Assembly (NCBI RefSeq): GCF_040218065.1
Contig: NZ_JAVJQE010000002.1
Span: 1 to 64,000, forward strand
DNA: 64,000 nucleotides
From: Marivibrio sp040218065
GTDB lineage: Bacteria > Pseudomonadota > Alphaproteobacteria > UBA8366 > Aestuariispiraceae
Direction: 5' to 3'
Below are positions 32,612 to 40,321 of the stretch, in pieces. Under the pieces are notes generated by a model. The model did not search any database, was not told the origin of the DNA, and worked only from the letters and a program-made list of their open reading frames with translations. Each line of letters begins with the position of its first letter. The stretch's first letter is position 1. The translations under genes and the position numbers were made by a program.

Positions 32612-32662
32612 CGCCTTCGCGGGGGCGCCGGCTGTAACTCGGGAGTCCCCGCGAAGGCGGGG
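32612..32662. repeat. REP-like nested palindrome between acyl-CoA genes
   Basis: CGCCTTCGCGGGG at 32612-32624 is the exact inverse of CCCCGCGAAGGCG at 32647-32659, with a 22-base centre. The second arm is itself a hairpin, CCCCGC-GAAG-GCGGGG. Such units are dispersed in many alphaproteobacterial genomes, and RNA from it would fold stably, perhaps setting the relative expression of the genes on each side. No second copy was seen in this window. Confidence 0.6.
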
Positions 32663-32706
32663 ACCTCATACGGCGTGCGCCGAAACTAGGGGACCGGGAA
32701 GGCTAA

Positions 32707-33573
32707 ATGAGTGGAATTAAAAGGATCGGCGTCGTCGGCGCCGGCATGATGGGCTCGGAGATCGCGTTGGTCTTCGCCTTGGCGGGCTGCGAGGTGCTGC
32801 TGGCCGACAAGGGGGCGGAGGCCCTGGAGCGCGCGCGGGCGAAGCTCTCCGCCATCCTCGATAAGGGCGTCGCCAAAGGCGCCTACGACGCGGCTGCGGC
32901 GGCCGAGACGTTGCAGCGCCTGACCTTCACCGAGGACCTCGCGCGCTTTTCCGATCGCGAGCTGGTGATTGAAGCGGTGTTCGAGGACGAGGGCGTGAAG
33001 GCGGAGATCTACCGCGCGCTGGATCCGGTCCTGCCGGCGGATTGTCTGATCGCCAGCAACACCAGCTCGATCTCTATCTCCGCGCTTGCGAGCCATTGGT
33101 CCGAGGCGCGGCGCCCGAACTTCATGGGGCTGCATTTCTTTTCCCCCGTCAGCCGAATGAAGCTGGTGGAGGCGATCTCCGGCTTCGACACAGATCCCAA
33201 GGCGCTGGCCCGGGCGCAGGCGGCGTGCGAAGCGGCGGGCAAGGCGGCGGTGCCGGTAAAGGACGTGACCGGCTTCGCCGTCAATCGTCTGCTGATGGCC
33301 TTTTTCATCGAGGCGAACAAGCTGGTCGAGGAGGGGGTGGCGACGCCGGAGGATATCGACACCGCCTGCCGGCTCGGCCTCGGCCATCCGGTGGGGCCCT
33401 TCAAGCTGCTGGACGAGGTCAGCAACCCGCTGGCGCTGCAGGTGATGGAGATCCTGCACGAGGCGTACGGCGAGCGCTTCCATCCGCCGCCCTTGATGAA
33501 GCAGATGGTGCAAAGCGGCCGCTACGGACGCAAAGCCGGCCGCGGATGGTACGACTATCGAGAGGAGAGGTGA
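32707..33573 (+). CDS. 3-hydroxyacyl-CoA dehydrogenase (3-hydroxybutyryl-CoA type)
   Basis: An NAD-dependent enzyme of 288 residues oxidising 3-hydroxyacyl-CoA to 3-oxoacyl-CoA. The dinucleotide motif is IGVVGAGMMGSEIALVFALAG at residues 7-27, the catalytic His is in MGLHFFSPVSRMKLVE and the partner Glu follows in VEAIS; NTSSISIS and the C-terminal GRYGRKAGRGWYDY are typical. It is a stand-alone dehydrogenase without a fused hydratase. It lies after the REP-like element, 121 bases from the acyl-CoA dehydrogenase, and 4 bases before the crotonase gene. Confidence 0.93.
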   Translation: MSGIKRIGVVGAGMMGSEIALVFALAGCEVLLADKGAEALERARAKLSAILDKGVAKGAYDAAAAAETLQRLTFTEDLARFSDRELVIEAVFEDEGVKAEIYRALDPVLPADCLIASNTSSISISALASHWSEARRPNFMGLHFFSPVSRMKLVEAISGFDTDPKALARAQAACEAAGKAAVPVKDVTGFAVNRLLMAFFIEANKLVEEGVATPEDIDTACRLGLGHPVGPFKLLDEVSNPLALQVMEILHEAYGERFHPPPLMKQMVQSGRYGRKAGRGWYDYREER

Positions 33574-33577
33574 GCGG

Positions 33578-34378
33578 ATGCAGGATGGCGACGACGGCCC
33601 GAGCGTTCTGGTGGAGGATGACGAGGCGGTCCGGGTTCTGACCCTGAACCGCCCGCACCGCATGAATGCGTTGAATGCGCGGATGGCGGATGAATTTCTG
33701 GCCGCCGCCGAGGCCGCCCGCGATGAGTCGTCCGTGCGCTGCGTCGTGCTGCGCGGCGCGGGCCAGGGCTTCTTCGCCGGCGGCGACGTGGCGGATTTCG
33801 CCGCCCACGGCGACGATGTGGGTTCGTTCGCCGGCGATCTGATCGACCGCTACCACCCGACGATCGAGGCGCTGCGGGCGATGGAGAAGCCGGTGCTGGC
33901 GGCGCTGCACGGTCGGGTCGCCGGCGCTGGCGTCAGTCTGGCCATGGCGGCCGACCTTGCGATCGCAGAGTCCGGCACGATCTTCAGCTTGGCCTACACC
34001 GGTATCGGCGCCTCGCCGGACGGCGGGTCGACCTATTTTCTGCCGCGGATCGTCGGTCAGCGCCGCGCTTTGGAGATCGCCCTGTTGTCCGAGCGCTTCG
34101 ACGCGGATCAGGCGCTGGCCTGGGGCCTGATCAACCGGATCGTCGCGCCGGAAAAGTTCGACCAGGAGGTGACGCTGTTCGCAAAACGCCTCGCCGCCGG
34201 TCCGACGAAGGCCTATGCGCGGGTGAAGCGGTTGATCGAACAGTCGGTGACCAACGACCTCCCAGGCCAGCTTGCGGCTGAACGGGCGGCGTTCTTGGAG
34301 GGCGCCGAGACCCGCGATTTTCGAGAGGGGGTCAAGGCGTTCACCGAAAAGCGCAAGCCGGACTTCACGGGGGAATAG
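33578..34378 (+). CDS. Enoyl-CoA hydratase/isomerase family protein (PaaG-like isomerase type)
   Basis: A crotonase-fold protein of 266 residues. The oxyanion-hole blocks GQGFFAGGDV and HGRVAGAGVSLAMAAD are present. The two glutamates needed for hydration are not: S120 stands where GGGCE has Glu144, and Y140 where PEI has Glu164. Instead the PDGG block with Asp148 (SPDGGSTYFLPRIVG) matches PaaG-type isomerases. So an isomerase or hydrolase role is more likely than a plain hydratase, although the operon would then lack a hydratase. The ATG has GAGAGG upstream. Confidence 0.85.
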   Translation: MQDGDDGPSVLVEDDEAVRVLTLNRPHRMNALNARMADEFLAAAEAARDESSVRCVVLRGAGQGFFAGGDVADFAAHGDDVGSFAGDLIDRYHPTIEALRAMEKPVLAALHGRVAGAGVSLAMAADLAIAESGTIFSLAYTGIGASPDGGSTYFLPRIVGQRRALEIALLSERFDADQALAWGLINRIVAPEKFDQEVTLFAKRLAAGPTKAYARVKRLIEQSVTNDLPGQLAAERAAFLEGAETRDFREGVKAFTEKRKPDFTGE

Positions 34379-34387
34379 GCGCGACCG

Positions 34388-34415
34388 GCGCGCCGCCGCC
34401 TCCGCCGCGGCGCGC
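34388..34415. terminator. GC-rich hairpin between convergent genes
   Basis: GCGCGCCGC at 34388-34396 and GCGGCGCGC at 34407-34415 form a perfect nine-base stem with a ten-base loop. It ends at the last base of the cNMP-binding gene and follows the crotonase stop by nine bases, a position for a bidirectional terminator. There is no T tract, so efficiency is unknown. Confidence 0.4.
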
Positions 34416-34843
34416 TATTCCTCGCCGGTGAGCGCGTCGAGATCCTGCGCGGTCGGTTTTGCGGCGCTGCGCTTCTCCTCCTTCGATTTGCGCGCGACGA
34501 TCGCTTCAAGATTGCCGGCCAGGATGCGAAACAAGGCGGCGATGAAGGGATCCGCGTCCTTGAGCTTGGCGGCGACCTGGGCGCGGCTGACGGCGATCAC
34601 CTCGCTGTCCGCCAGCGCGCGGGCCCCGGCGGCCCGCGGTTTGGACGTCGCCAGCGCCATCTCGCCGAACACTTGGCCCGGCCCCAAGACGGCGACCGGC
34701 TCGAACATCCCGGTCGCGTCGCGCTTGATGATCTCGATCTTGCCGGTCTGGATCAGGAAGGTCTCGTCGCCGGGATCGCCCTCCATGAAGATCAGGTCGC
34801 CCTCGGCGAAGCGTTTGCGCGTGAGCGAGCCGCCGGCGCTCAT
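34415..34843 (-). CDS. Stand-alone cyclic nucleotide-binding domain protein, copy 2 of tandem
   Basis: A 142-residue protein made of one CRP-like cNMP-binding domain and a short charged C-terminal tail, with no DNA-binding or kinase domain. The fold starts FAEGDLIFMEGDPGDETFLI and the phosphate-binding cassette is VFGEMALATSKPRAAG, retaining the Glu and Arg that hold the nucleotide. It overlaps the preceding gene by four bases (ATGA), so both are coupled. A likely role is a cAMP/cGMP-responsive adaptor for another protein. Confidence 0.85.
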   Translation of the reverse strand: MSAGGSLTRKRFAEGDLIFMEGDPGDETFLIQTGKIEIIKRDATGMFEPVAVLGPGQVFGEMALATSKPRAAGARALADSEVIAVSRAQVAAKLKDADPFIAALFRILAGNLEAIVARKSKEEKRSAAKPTAQDLDALTGEE

Positions 34844-35301
34844 GACGTCTGGCCCTTCTCGGCGGCGACGGCGGCCGCGTGGGCCTCGGCCTCCGCCGCG
34901 GCCGCCAGGGCCTTCAAATCGTCCGGCGGCAAGGTCGTCTGATCCGCCATCGTCCGGATCATCCGGATCAGCATGACGATCAGGGTTCGGAGCACTGGGT
35001 CGCTGGCTTTCAGCTTCGCGCGCACGGTTTCCTCCGGGATGGCGATACAGACGACGGCGCCGTCCGCAATCGCGGACGCCATCCGCGGACTCTTGTCGAT
35101 CAGGGCCATCTCGCCGAAGACCCCGCCCTCTTCCACGAACCCGAGGGTGGCCTGTTCGCCGGAGTCGGTCTTGCGGGTGATGCGCACGCGCCCTTGCTGC
35201 AAGACATAGGCGACGGCCCCCTCATCGCCTTCATGGAAAATCACGTCGCCCTTGTAGAAGGTGCGGCGGTTCAGGACCTTCACGCCCTTGTCGCCTGACA
35301 T
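34840..35301 (-). CDS. Stand-alone cyclic nucleotide-binding domain protein, copy 1 of tandem
   Basis: A 153-residue paralogue of the downstream gene. It begins MSGDKGVKVLNRRTFYKGDV, and the binding cassette reads VFGEMALIDKSPRMAS with Glu and Arg retained. The C-terminus has a helix rich in alanine and acidic residues that may form a coiled coil. The ATG at 35299-35301 is preceded by GGGGAG; an upstream TTG in frame is less likely. It diverges from the receiver-domain gene at 35543. Confidence 0.84.
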   Translation of the reverse strand: MSGDKGVKVLNRRTFYKGDVIFHEGDEGAVAYVLQQGRVRITRKTDSGEQATLGFVEEGGVFGEMALIDKSPRMASAIADGAVVCIAIPEETVRAKLKASDPVLRTLIVMLIRMIRTMADQTTLPPDDLKALAAAAEAEAHAAAVAAEKGQTS

Positions 35302-35542
35302 CTCGGCTCCCCGGTTCGCCAATGCACAATCGCGATGATGCTATCATGCGTCGTATGGGACTCGCCAGCGACGGCGCTGTCAGAGACGGCCGGCGCCGCG
35401 GAATACCGCAGCCTCTCGCGGCGTCGTGCAAAAGAGTTCCCGTCGCGTGACGCTTTTGCTATAGAACGGCGAATAAGCGGCCGCTTTTGCCGTATTGGAC
35501 CGGGAGGGACGTTCCGATTGGGTCCCGGTGGAGCCTGTTCGC

Positions 35543-36058
35543 ATGTCGAATCGACATCGCCATGATTTCAGCCAGCTCAGCATCCTCGTCGTGGATGACT
35601 GCAAGTTCATGCGCATGGTGCTCGAGCGCATGCTCGAAGCATTGGGGATCACCAAGGTTCGTTTCGCCGCCGACGGCTTCGAGGCGTGGGACCAGATCAA
35701 CGAGCTCGAGCCCGACGTCGTGATCTGCGACTGGGAGATGCAGCCGGAGGACGGGCCGAGTTTTGTGCGCCGGGTCCGGCTTGATCCGGAAAGCCCGTGC
35801 CGTTACGTGCCGATCGTGATGCTGACCGGCTATACCGAGAAGGCCAAGGTGACCAGCGCGCGGGACTTCGGCATCACCGAGTTCCTGGCGAAGCCGGTGG
35901 CCGCCCGCTCGCTCCATGCGCGGTTGGTGCAGATCGTCGACAATCCGCGGCCGTTCGTGCGCACCGCCACCTTCTTCGGCCCGTGCCGGCGCCGCTTGAA
36001 CCTGCCGACCTACGACGGGCAGGATCGGCGCGGCCAGCATGACGAGATTGAGATTTAG
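35543..36058 (+). CDS. CheY-like response regulator with alphaproteobacterial FFGP tail
   Basis: A 171-residue single receiver. The acid pocket is VVDDCKFM (D18, D19), the phosphoacceptor is D63 in VVICDWEM, and the switch residues are T in MLTGYTE and K in LAKPVAARSL. After the receiver a basic tail reads FVRTATFFGPCRRR, a short signature seen after receivers in Rhodospirillales-type proteins. There is no output domain, so it works by binding or in a relay. An HPt gene follows 54 bases later. The upstream region has paired CTTTTGC/GCAAAAG sequences. Confidence 0.88.
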   Translation: MSNRHRHDFSQLSILVVDDCKFMRMVLERMLEALGITKVRFAADGFEAWDQINELEPDVVICDWEMQPEDGPSFVRRVRLDPESPCRYVPIVMLTGYTEKAKVTSARDFGITEFLAKPVAARSLHARLVQIVDNPRPFVRTATFFGPCRRRLNLPTYDGQDRRGQHDEIEI

Positions 36059-36112
36059 CGGCGCGCCGACGCGCGCCGACCGCCGGTGAGGGCGGGGAAA
36101 GGAAGGCGGATC

Positions 36113-36628
36113 GTGCCCAAGGAGAACCTGCCCGACGTGCCGGCCGAACGCGGGAAGACCTGGCATCAAGTGATCGAACGCCCGAACGATCTGGCCAAGA
36201 AGGTGCCGAAGACGGGCGGCAAGGACCCCGAACGCGCGATCGCGCAGGCCGAACAGATCGTCGGGAAGCTTGAGGCTGAGTATATCGACAAGCTGGGTCA
36301 GGACATCGACCGGCTTGAGGCCTATGGGCGGAAGTATCGCGACAGTCGGGATCCGCGCGCCCTGGATTCGCTGTTCAAGCTGATCCACAACATGCGCGGC
36401 CAGGGCTCCACCTTCGGCTACCCGCTGATCACGGACATCGGTCGCTCCTTCTGTCGCTACGTGCGCGAACTGCCGGAGGAGCGCGAGGTGACGCCGGCGT
36501 TGATCGACCAACATGTCGACGCGATGAAGGTGGTCTACAAGCGCTCCATCAAGGGGGAGGGCGACGAGATCGCCCAAGCCGTCGTCGAAGCGCTCGCCGA
36601 CGCAGTGGCCCGGGAACTCTCGCGCTGA
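36113..36628 (+). CDS. HPt domain-like protein
   Basis: The start is GTG at 36113, six bases after GGAAAGGAAGG; the protein has 171 residues. The first 35 are charged and extended; the rest is helical. LFKLIHNMRGQGSTFGYPLI matches the HPt signature HxxKGxxxxxG, with H92 as the phosphoacceptor and Arg in place of Lys. It is next to a single-receiver protein, which suggests a receiver-HPt pair within a phosphorelay. No kinase is in the window. The match is short, so the call is moderately sure. Confidence 0.7.
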   Translation: MPKENLPDVPAERGKTWHQVIERPNDLAKKVPKTGGKDPERAIAQAEQIVGKLEAEYIDKLGQDIDRLEAYGRKYRDSRDPRALDSLFKLIHNMRGQGSTFGYPLITDIGRSFCRYVRELPEEREVTPALIDQHVDAMKVVYKRSIKGEGDEIAQAVVEALADAVARELSR

Positions 36629-36798
36629 TCCGACCTGAGCTTTACCTTTCGGCGCCCGACAGGTAGGCTCCGACCTCCAGAAAATGACGCCCTGAGAGAA
36701 ACGCTCGCCGCGCCCGTTGCAGGCGCCGGCGCGGTTCTCGACGATAACGTTCAGCGCGCACGCCCGCGTCGAATTTAGCTTTTGAGGAGCCCCGCCCG

Positions 36799-37164
36799 AT
36801 GTCGACCGAAACCGGCCAGATCGATCAGCAAACCCCGCCTGTCGGACCGCGGATCGCGCGTGCGCGCGACCATCAGGGTTGGTCTCAGGAGGAGCTGGCG
36901 CGGCGCATGGGCGTCACCCTTGAGACCATCGAGGCGTGGGAGAAGGGCGATCGGGATCCGCGCGCCAACAGGCTTTTCACGCTGGCCGGCATCCTGAACG
37001 TGACCCCGCATTGGCTGCTGGAAGGCGATGTCGACAAGTTCGAGACGGCGGGCGCCGTGGATCCGGTGGAGGCGATCCGCTCCAAGCTCGGCGCCGCCCG
37101 GCTGAAACTGCAGGAAGCCACCGATCTGGTGAACGAGTTGGAGCGCCAGCTCGAAGATCTCTGA
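36799..37164 (+). CDS. XRE-family helix-turn-helix regulator
   Basis: A 121-residue DNA-binding protein. The HTH covers about residues 17-72: IARARDHQGWSQEELARRMG, then VTLETIEAWEKGDRDPRANR and LAGILNVTPHWLLEG. After it lies a coiled-coil-like helix (LKLQEATDLVNELERQLEDL) at the C-terminus, probably for dimerisation. The ATG has GAGGAG 11 bases upstream, after an AT-rich stretch (GAATTTAGC). Targets are unknown; the lipoprotein 61 bases downstream may be one. Confidence 0.88.
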   Translation: MSTETGQIDQQTPPVGPRIARARDHQGWSQEELARRMGVTLETIEAWEKGDRDPRANRLFTLAGILNVTPHWLLEGDVDKFETAGAVDPVEAIRSKLGAARLKLQEATDLVNELERQLEDL

Positions 37165-37225
37165 CGGCCGCCGGCGAATCGCGGCATAGAGACCGCCCGA
37201 CGATCCCACAGGGAGACGTTTCGCC

Positions 37226-37393
37226 ATGCGTACGCCGTTTTCGTTGATCGCCGCTTTCGTCGCGCTGCTCGCCCTCACCGCCTGCGAACCGGAGGTCGGC
37301 TCGCCGGATTGGTGCGAGGCGATGAAAGAAAAGCCCAAGGGCGACTGGACCGCGAACGAGGCGGGCGACTTCGCCAAGAATTGCGTGATGTGA
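37226..37393 (+). CDS. DUF3012 small lipoprotein
   Basis: A 55-residue protein: signal MRTPFSLIAAFVALLALTAC with the lipidated cysteine at residue 20, then EPEVGSPDWCEAMKEKPKGD and WTANEAGDFAKNC. This WCEAMKEKPKGDWTANEA core is the DUF3012 signature. Two further cysteines (29 and 53) could make a disulfide. CAGGGAGA lies upstream of the ATG. Its function is unknown; it is short and easy to miss in automated annotation. Confidence 0.85.
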   Translation: MRTPFSLIAAFVALLALTACEPEVGSPDWCEAMKEKPKGDWTANEAGDFAKNCVM

Positions 37394-37469
37394 GCGGCTG
37401 AAACGCCGACGAGCGCCGGCCGCCGGTCTTCGCGACCGCGCGCGCCCGTCCGTCGGCGGCCTCGCGCGC

Positions 37470-38996
37470 TCACTCCTCCCGGAACTGCAGGACCTCCGGC
37501 AGCCGGCGCCAGAGCGCGCAGGGGCGATAGCGCTCCTCGCGGTAGCTGTCGCAAAGATTGTCGAGGATCTCCAGAACCCTTGCGTGGCCCAGTCGGTCCG
37601 CCCAGGCCAGCGGCCCAATCGGGTAGTTGACGCCCTTCTTCATGGCGGTGTCGATCCCCTCGGGATCGGAGACGCCCTTGTAAAGCGCGTCGCAGGCTTC
37701 GTTCATCAGCATCGCCGCGGTGCGCGCGACGATCAGGCCGGGCACATCCTCGACTGGCGAAACCTTCATCCCAGCCGCCTGGAACAGCGCGGCGACGCGG
37801 GCGAAATCCTCCGCCGGGCAGTTGCTGGAGCGCGCCAACGCGATCCGGCCCGCCTTCGTCCAGTCGAGCGCGAGATCCATCACGATCGCAGGTTTTCCCT
37901 CGGCCTCGGCGATCGATTCCGCGTGCGCCCCGTCGGTGGGGCACAGGATCACAGGTCCGAAATCAAGCAAGGGGAAGAGGCAGTCGTCCTCCTGGCGCTC
38001 GATCTGCAGACCGGCCTCGGCCAGCCGTTCGAACAGCGCGCTCCACGGCCCGGGCTCGCCCAGCAGGATCGCGGCGTCCGGGGGGGCGATGTCCGCAGTC
38101 TCGGCCTCCGGCGGCTCCGGACGCTCCGCCTCTTGCGCATAATCGTACCACCCGCGGCCGGACTTGCGGCCCAGCAGGCCGCCGTCCGCCATTTCCTTCT
38201 GCAGGACGGAGGGGCGATAACGCGGGTCGTAGCTGAAGGCCTCGAATACGGCCGCGGAGACCGAATAATTCACATCGTTGCCGATCAGGTCCATTAGTTC
38301 GAACGGCCCCATGCGAAAGCCGCCGGCGTCGCGAATGCAGGCGTCCACCGTCGCGGGATCTGCCGCGCCTTCTTCGACGATACGCAGGCCTTCGCCGTAG
38401 AAGGGGCGCGCCACGCGATTCACAATGAAGCCGGGGGTGGAGGTTGCGAAGACCGGGCTTTTGCCCCAGGCGGCGGCCGTGTCGAAGACGAGGTCCGCGA
38501 CCTCGGGATCGGTCGACAGGCCGCTCACCACCTCGACCAGCGGCAGCAGCGGGGCGGGATTGAAGAAATGCATCCCGACGACGCGCGCCGGGCGCTTCAG
38601 CGGCCGGGCGATCGCGGTGATGGAAAGCGACGACGTGTTGGTGGCGAGGATCGCGTCCGCGCCGCAAATCTCCTCCAGTTTGCCGAACACCTCCTGCTTG
38701 ACGTCGAGGCGCTCGACCACCGCCTCGACGATCAGCGCGGCCGGGGCCAGATCTTCCAGCGTCGCGACCGGCGTGACCCGTTTTAGAACGGCGTCGGCGT
38801 CCGCCTGGGTGCGCTTGCCCTTCTCGACCAGCCGGGCGAAAACCCGCCCCAGCCGCTCCGCCGCGGCCGCCGCCTGACCGTCGGCGGCGTCGAACAGCAG
38901 CACCGGATGGCCGGCCTCGGCGGCGACCTGGGCGATGCCTTGCCCCATCGCGCCGGCGCCCACGACGGCGACGGTCTTGTTCGTCGGAAGACTCAT
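37470..38996 (-). CDS. paaH: 3-hydroxyacyl-CoA dehydrogenase, PaaH-type
   Basis: A 508-residue NAD enzyme with two 3HCDH domains. The N-terminal one has VAVVGAGAMGQGIAQVAAEAG and the catalytic His in VVGMHFFNPAPLLPLVEVV. LLGRKSGRGWYDYA closes the first unit. A second C-terminal domain follows (GLIVARTAAMLMNEACDAL, GVNYPIGPLAWADRLG), the arrangement seen in PaaH/PaaC of phenylacetate breakdown and in some 3-hydroxybutyryl-CoA dehydrogenases. AAAGGA lies nine bases before the ATG at 38994-38996. No other paa genes are near, so the pathway assignment is provisional. Confidence 0.88.
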   Translation of the reverse strand: MSLPTNKTVAVVGAGAMGQGIAQVAAEAGHPVLLFDAADGQAAAAAERLGRVFARLVEKGKRTQADADAVLKRVTPVATLEDLAPAALIVEAVVERLDVKQEVFGKLEEICGADAILATNTSSLSITAIARPLKRPARVVGMHFFNPAPLLPLVEVVSGLSTDPEVADLVFDTAAAWGKSPVFATSTPGFIVNRVARPFYGEGLRIVEEGAADPATVDACIRDAGGFRMGPFELMDLIGNDVNYSVSAAVFEAFSYDPRYRPSVLQKEMADGGLLGRKSGRGWYDYAQEAERPEPPEAETADIAPPDAAILLGEPGPWSALFERLAEAGLQIERQEDDCLFPLLDFGPVILCPTDGAHAESIAEAEGKPAIVMDLALDWTKAGRIALARSSNCPAEDFARVAALFQAAGMKVSPVEDVPGLIVARTAAMLMNEACDALYKGVSDPEGIDTAMKKGVNYPIGPLAWADRLGHARVLEILDNLCDSYREERYRPCALWRRLPEVLQFREE

Positions 38997-39085
38997 ATGC
39001 ATCAATCCTTTAGCGCGGACATTTCATGTTAAGGCGACCGGATCGCGTCGCGAGGGCTCTTCAATAGCGCGCCCGATCGCTCGGC

Positions 39086-40249
39086 TCAATCGCGACGCGG
39101 CGCCAGTGCGTCCGTGTCCTCGCCCAGCCGCGGGGCGGCGGCGCTCTTGTCGGCGGGCTTGAAGCTCGCGTCGATCGGGGTCGGCAGCGCGGTCATCGCC
39201 GGGGCGTCCGCGTCCCGTCCGGCGCGGACCTCACGCTCGAACAGCCCGCGGGCTCGGAAATGGGGATGGGCGGGGGCGTCCGCCACCGATTTCACGGCCG
39301 TGACGCAGACGTCGAGCCCTCGAAAGCGCTCCTCCCACGCCGCCGCGCTGCGCCGGCCCAGGATTTCGGCCACGGCGGCGGCGGTCGCGGCCGGATCGTG
39401 CGCGTCGTCACGCAACGCCTCCGGCAGATCGATCGCCTGACAGAAGGCGTCCCAAAAGCGTTGCTCCAGCGGCGCGACGGCGAGAAAACGGTCGTCCGCC
39501 GTGCGATACACGCGATAGCGCGGCGAGCCGCCGGTCAACAGCGCCCCGCCGCCTGCGGGCGCCCGGCCGGTGATCTGCGCCGCCGCCTGCGCCCACCATT
39601 GCCAGCTCATCACCCCGTCGACCATGGCGACGTCCAAATAGCGGCCGCGGCCGGTGCGCTCCGCCTCCCGCAGGGCCAGCAGAATGTTGACGACGGCGGG
39701 CAAGGCGCCGCCCCCGATGTCGGCGATCAGGCCCGGCGGGGGAAGCGGCGCGCCGTCCGCGCCCGCGCCGCCCAGCGCCAGCAGCCCGGTCTCGGCGATG
39801 TAATTCAGATCATGGCCGGCGTGGTCCTTCATCGGCCCCGACTGGCCCCAGCCGGTCACCGCGCAATAGACCAGCTTCGGATTGGCGCCCGCCAACGTCT
39901 CGTAGTCGAGACCGAGGCGCGCCATCACGCCCGGCCGGAACTGCTCGACCAGGACGTCCGCGCGCTCCAGCAGCGGCGTGAGGCGCGCGCGTTCGCCTTC
40001 GTCCTTCAGATCGATCGCGATCGAGCGTTTGCCGCGGTTGAGCAATGCGAAGGCGGCCGTATCACCGCTTTCGGTCCAACGCGGCGGGGGATAGATCCGC
40101 AGCTCGTCGCCGACGTCGGGCCGCTCGACCTTGATCACCGTCGCGCCGGCTTCCGCCAGCAGCAGGGTCGCCAGCGGCCCGGGCAGCAGGGTGGTGAAAT
40201 CCAGCACGGTCACGCCGGCCAGCGGCTGACGGGGGGCGTCGTCGGTCAT
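39086..40249 (-). CDS. CaiB/BaiF CoA-transferase family protein, AMACR-like racemase
   Basis: A class III CoA-transferase fold protein of 387 residues. The start LAGVTVLDFTTLLPGPLATLLL and VIKVERPDVGDELR are typical. The three residues used by alpha-methylacyl-CoA racemase are present in context: His and Asp in DHAGHDLNYIAETG, Asp in GLIADIGGG and Glu in PLEQRFW. That makes 2-methylacyl-CoA racemase more likely than formyl-CoA or carnitine transferase. It lies between paaH and a methyltransferase-like gene and fits branched acyl-CoA breakdown. Confidence 0.85.
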   Translation of the reverse strand: MTDDAPRQPLAGVTVLDFTTLLPGPLATLLLAEAGATVIKVERPDVGDELRIYPPPRWTESGDTAAFALLNRGKRSIAIDLKDEGERARLTPLLERADVLVEQFRPGVMARLGLDYETLAGANPKLVYCAVTGWGQSGPMKDHAGHDLNYIAETGLLALGGAGADGAPLPPPGLIADIGGGALPAVVNILLALREAERTGRGRYLDVAMVDGVMSWQWWAQAAAQITGRAPAGGGALLTGGSPRYRVYRTADDRFLAVAPLEQRFWDAFCQAIDLPEALRDDAHDPAATAAAVAEILGRRSAAAWEERFRGLDVCVTAVKSVADAPAHPHFRARGLFEREVRAGRDADAPAMTALPTPIDASFKPADKSAAAPRLGEDTDALAPRRD

Positions 40250-40321
40250 GGGTGCTCGCAGGCGCTTGTCGCTTCAGCGTAGACTGCCCGCATCGTAGCG
40301 CGCCCGCAAAGGGGATGAAAG

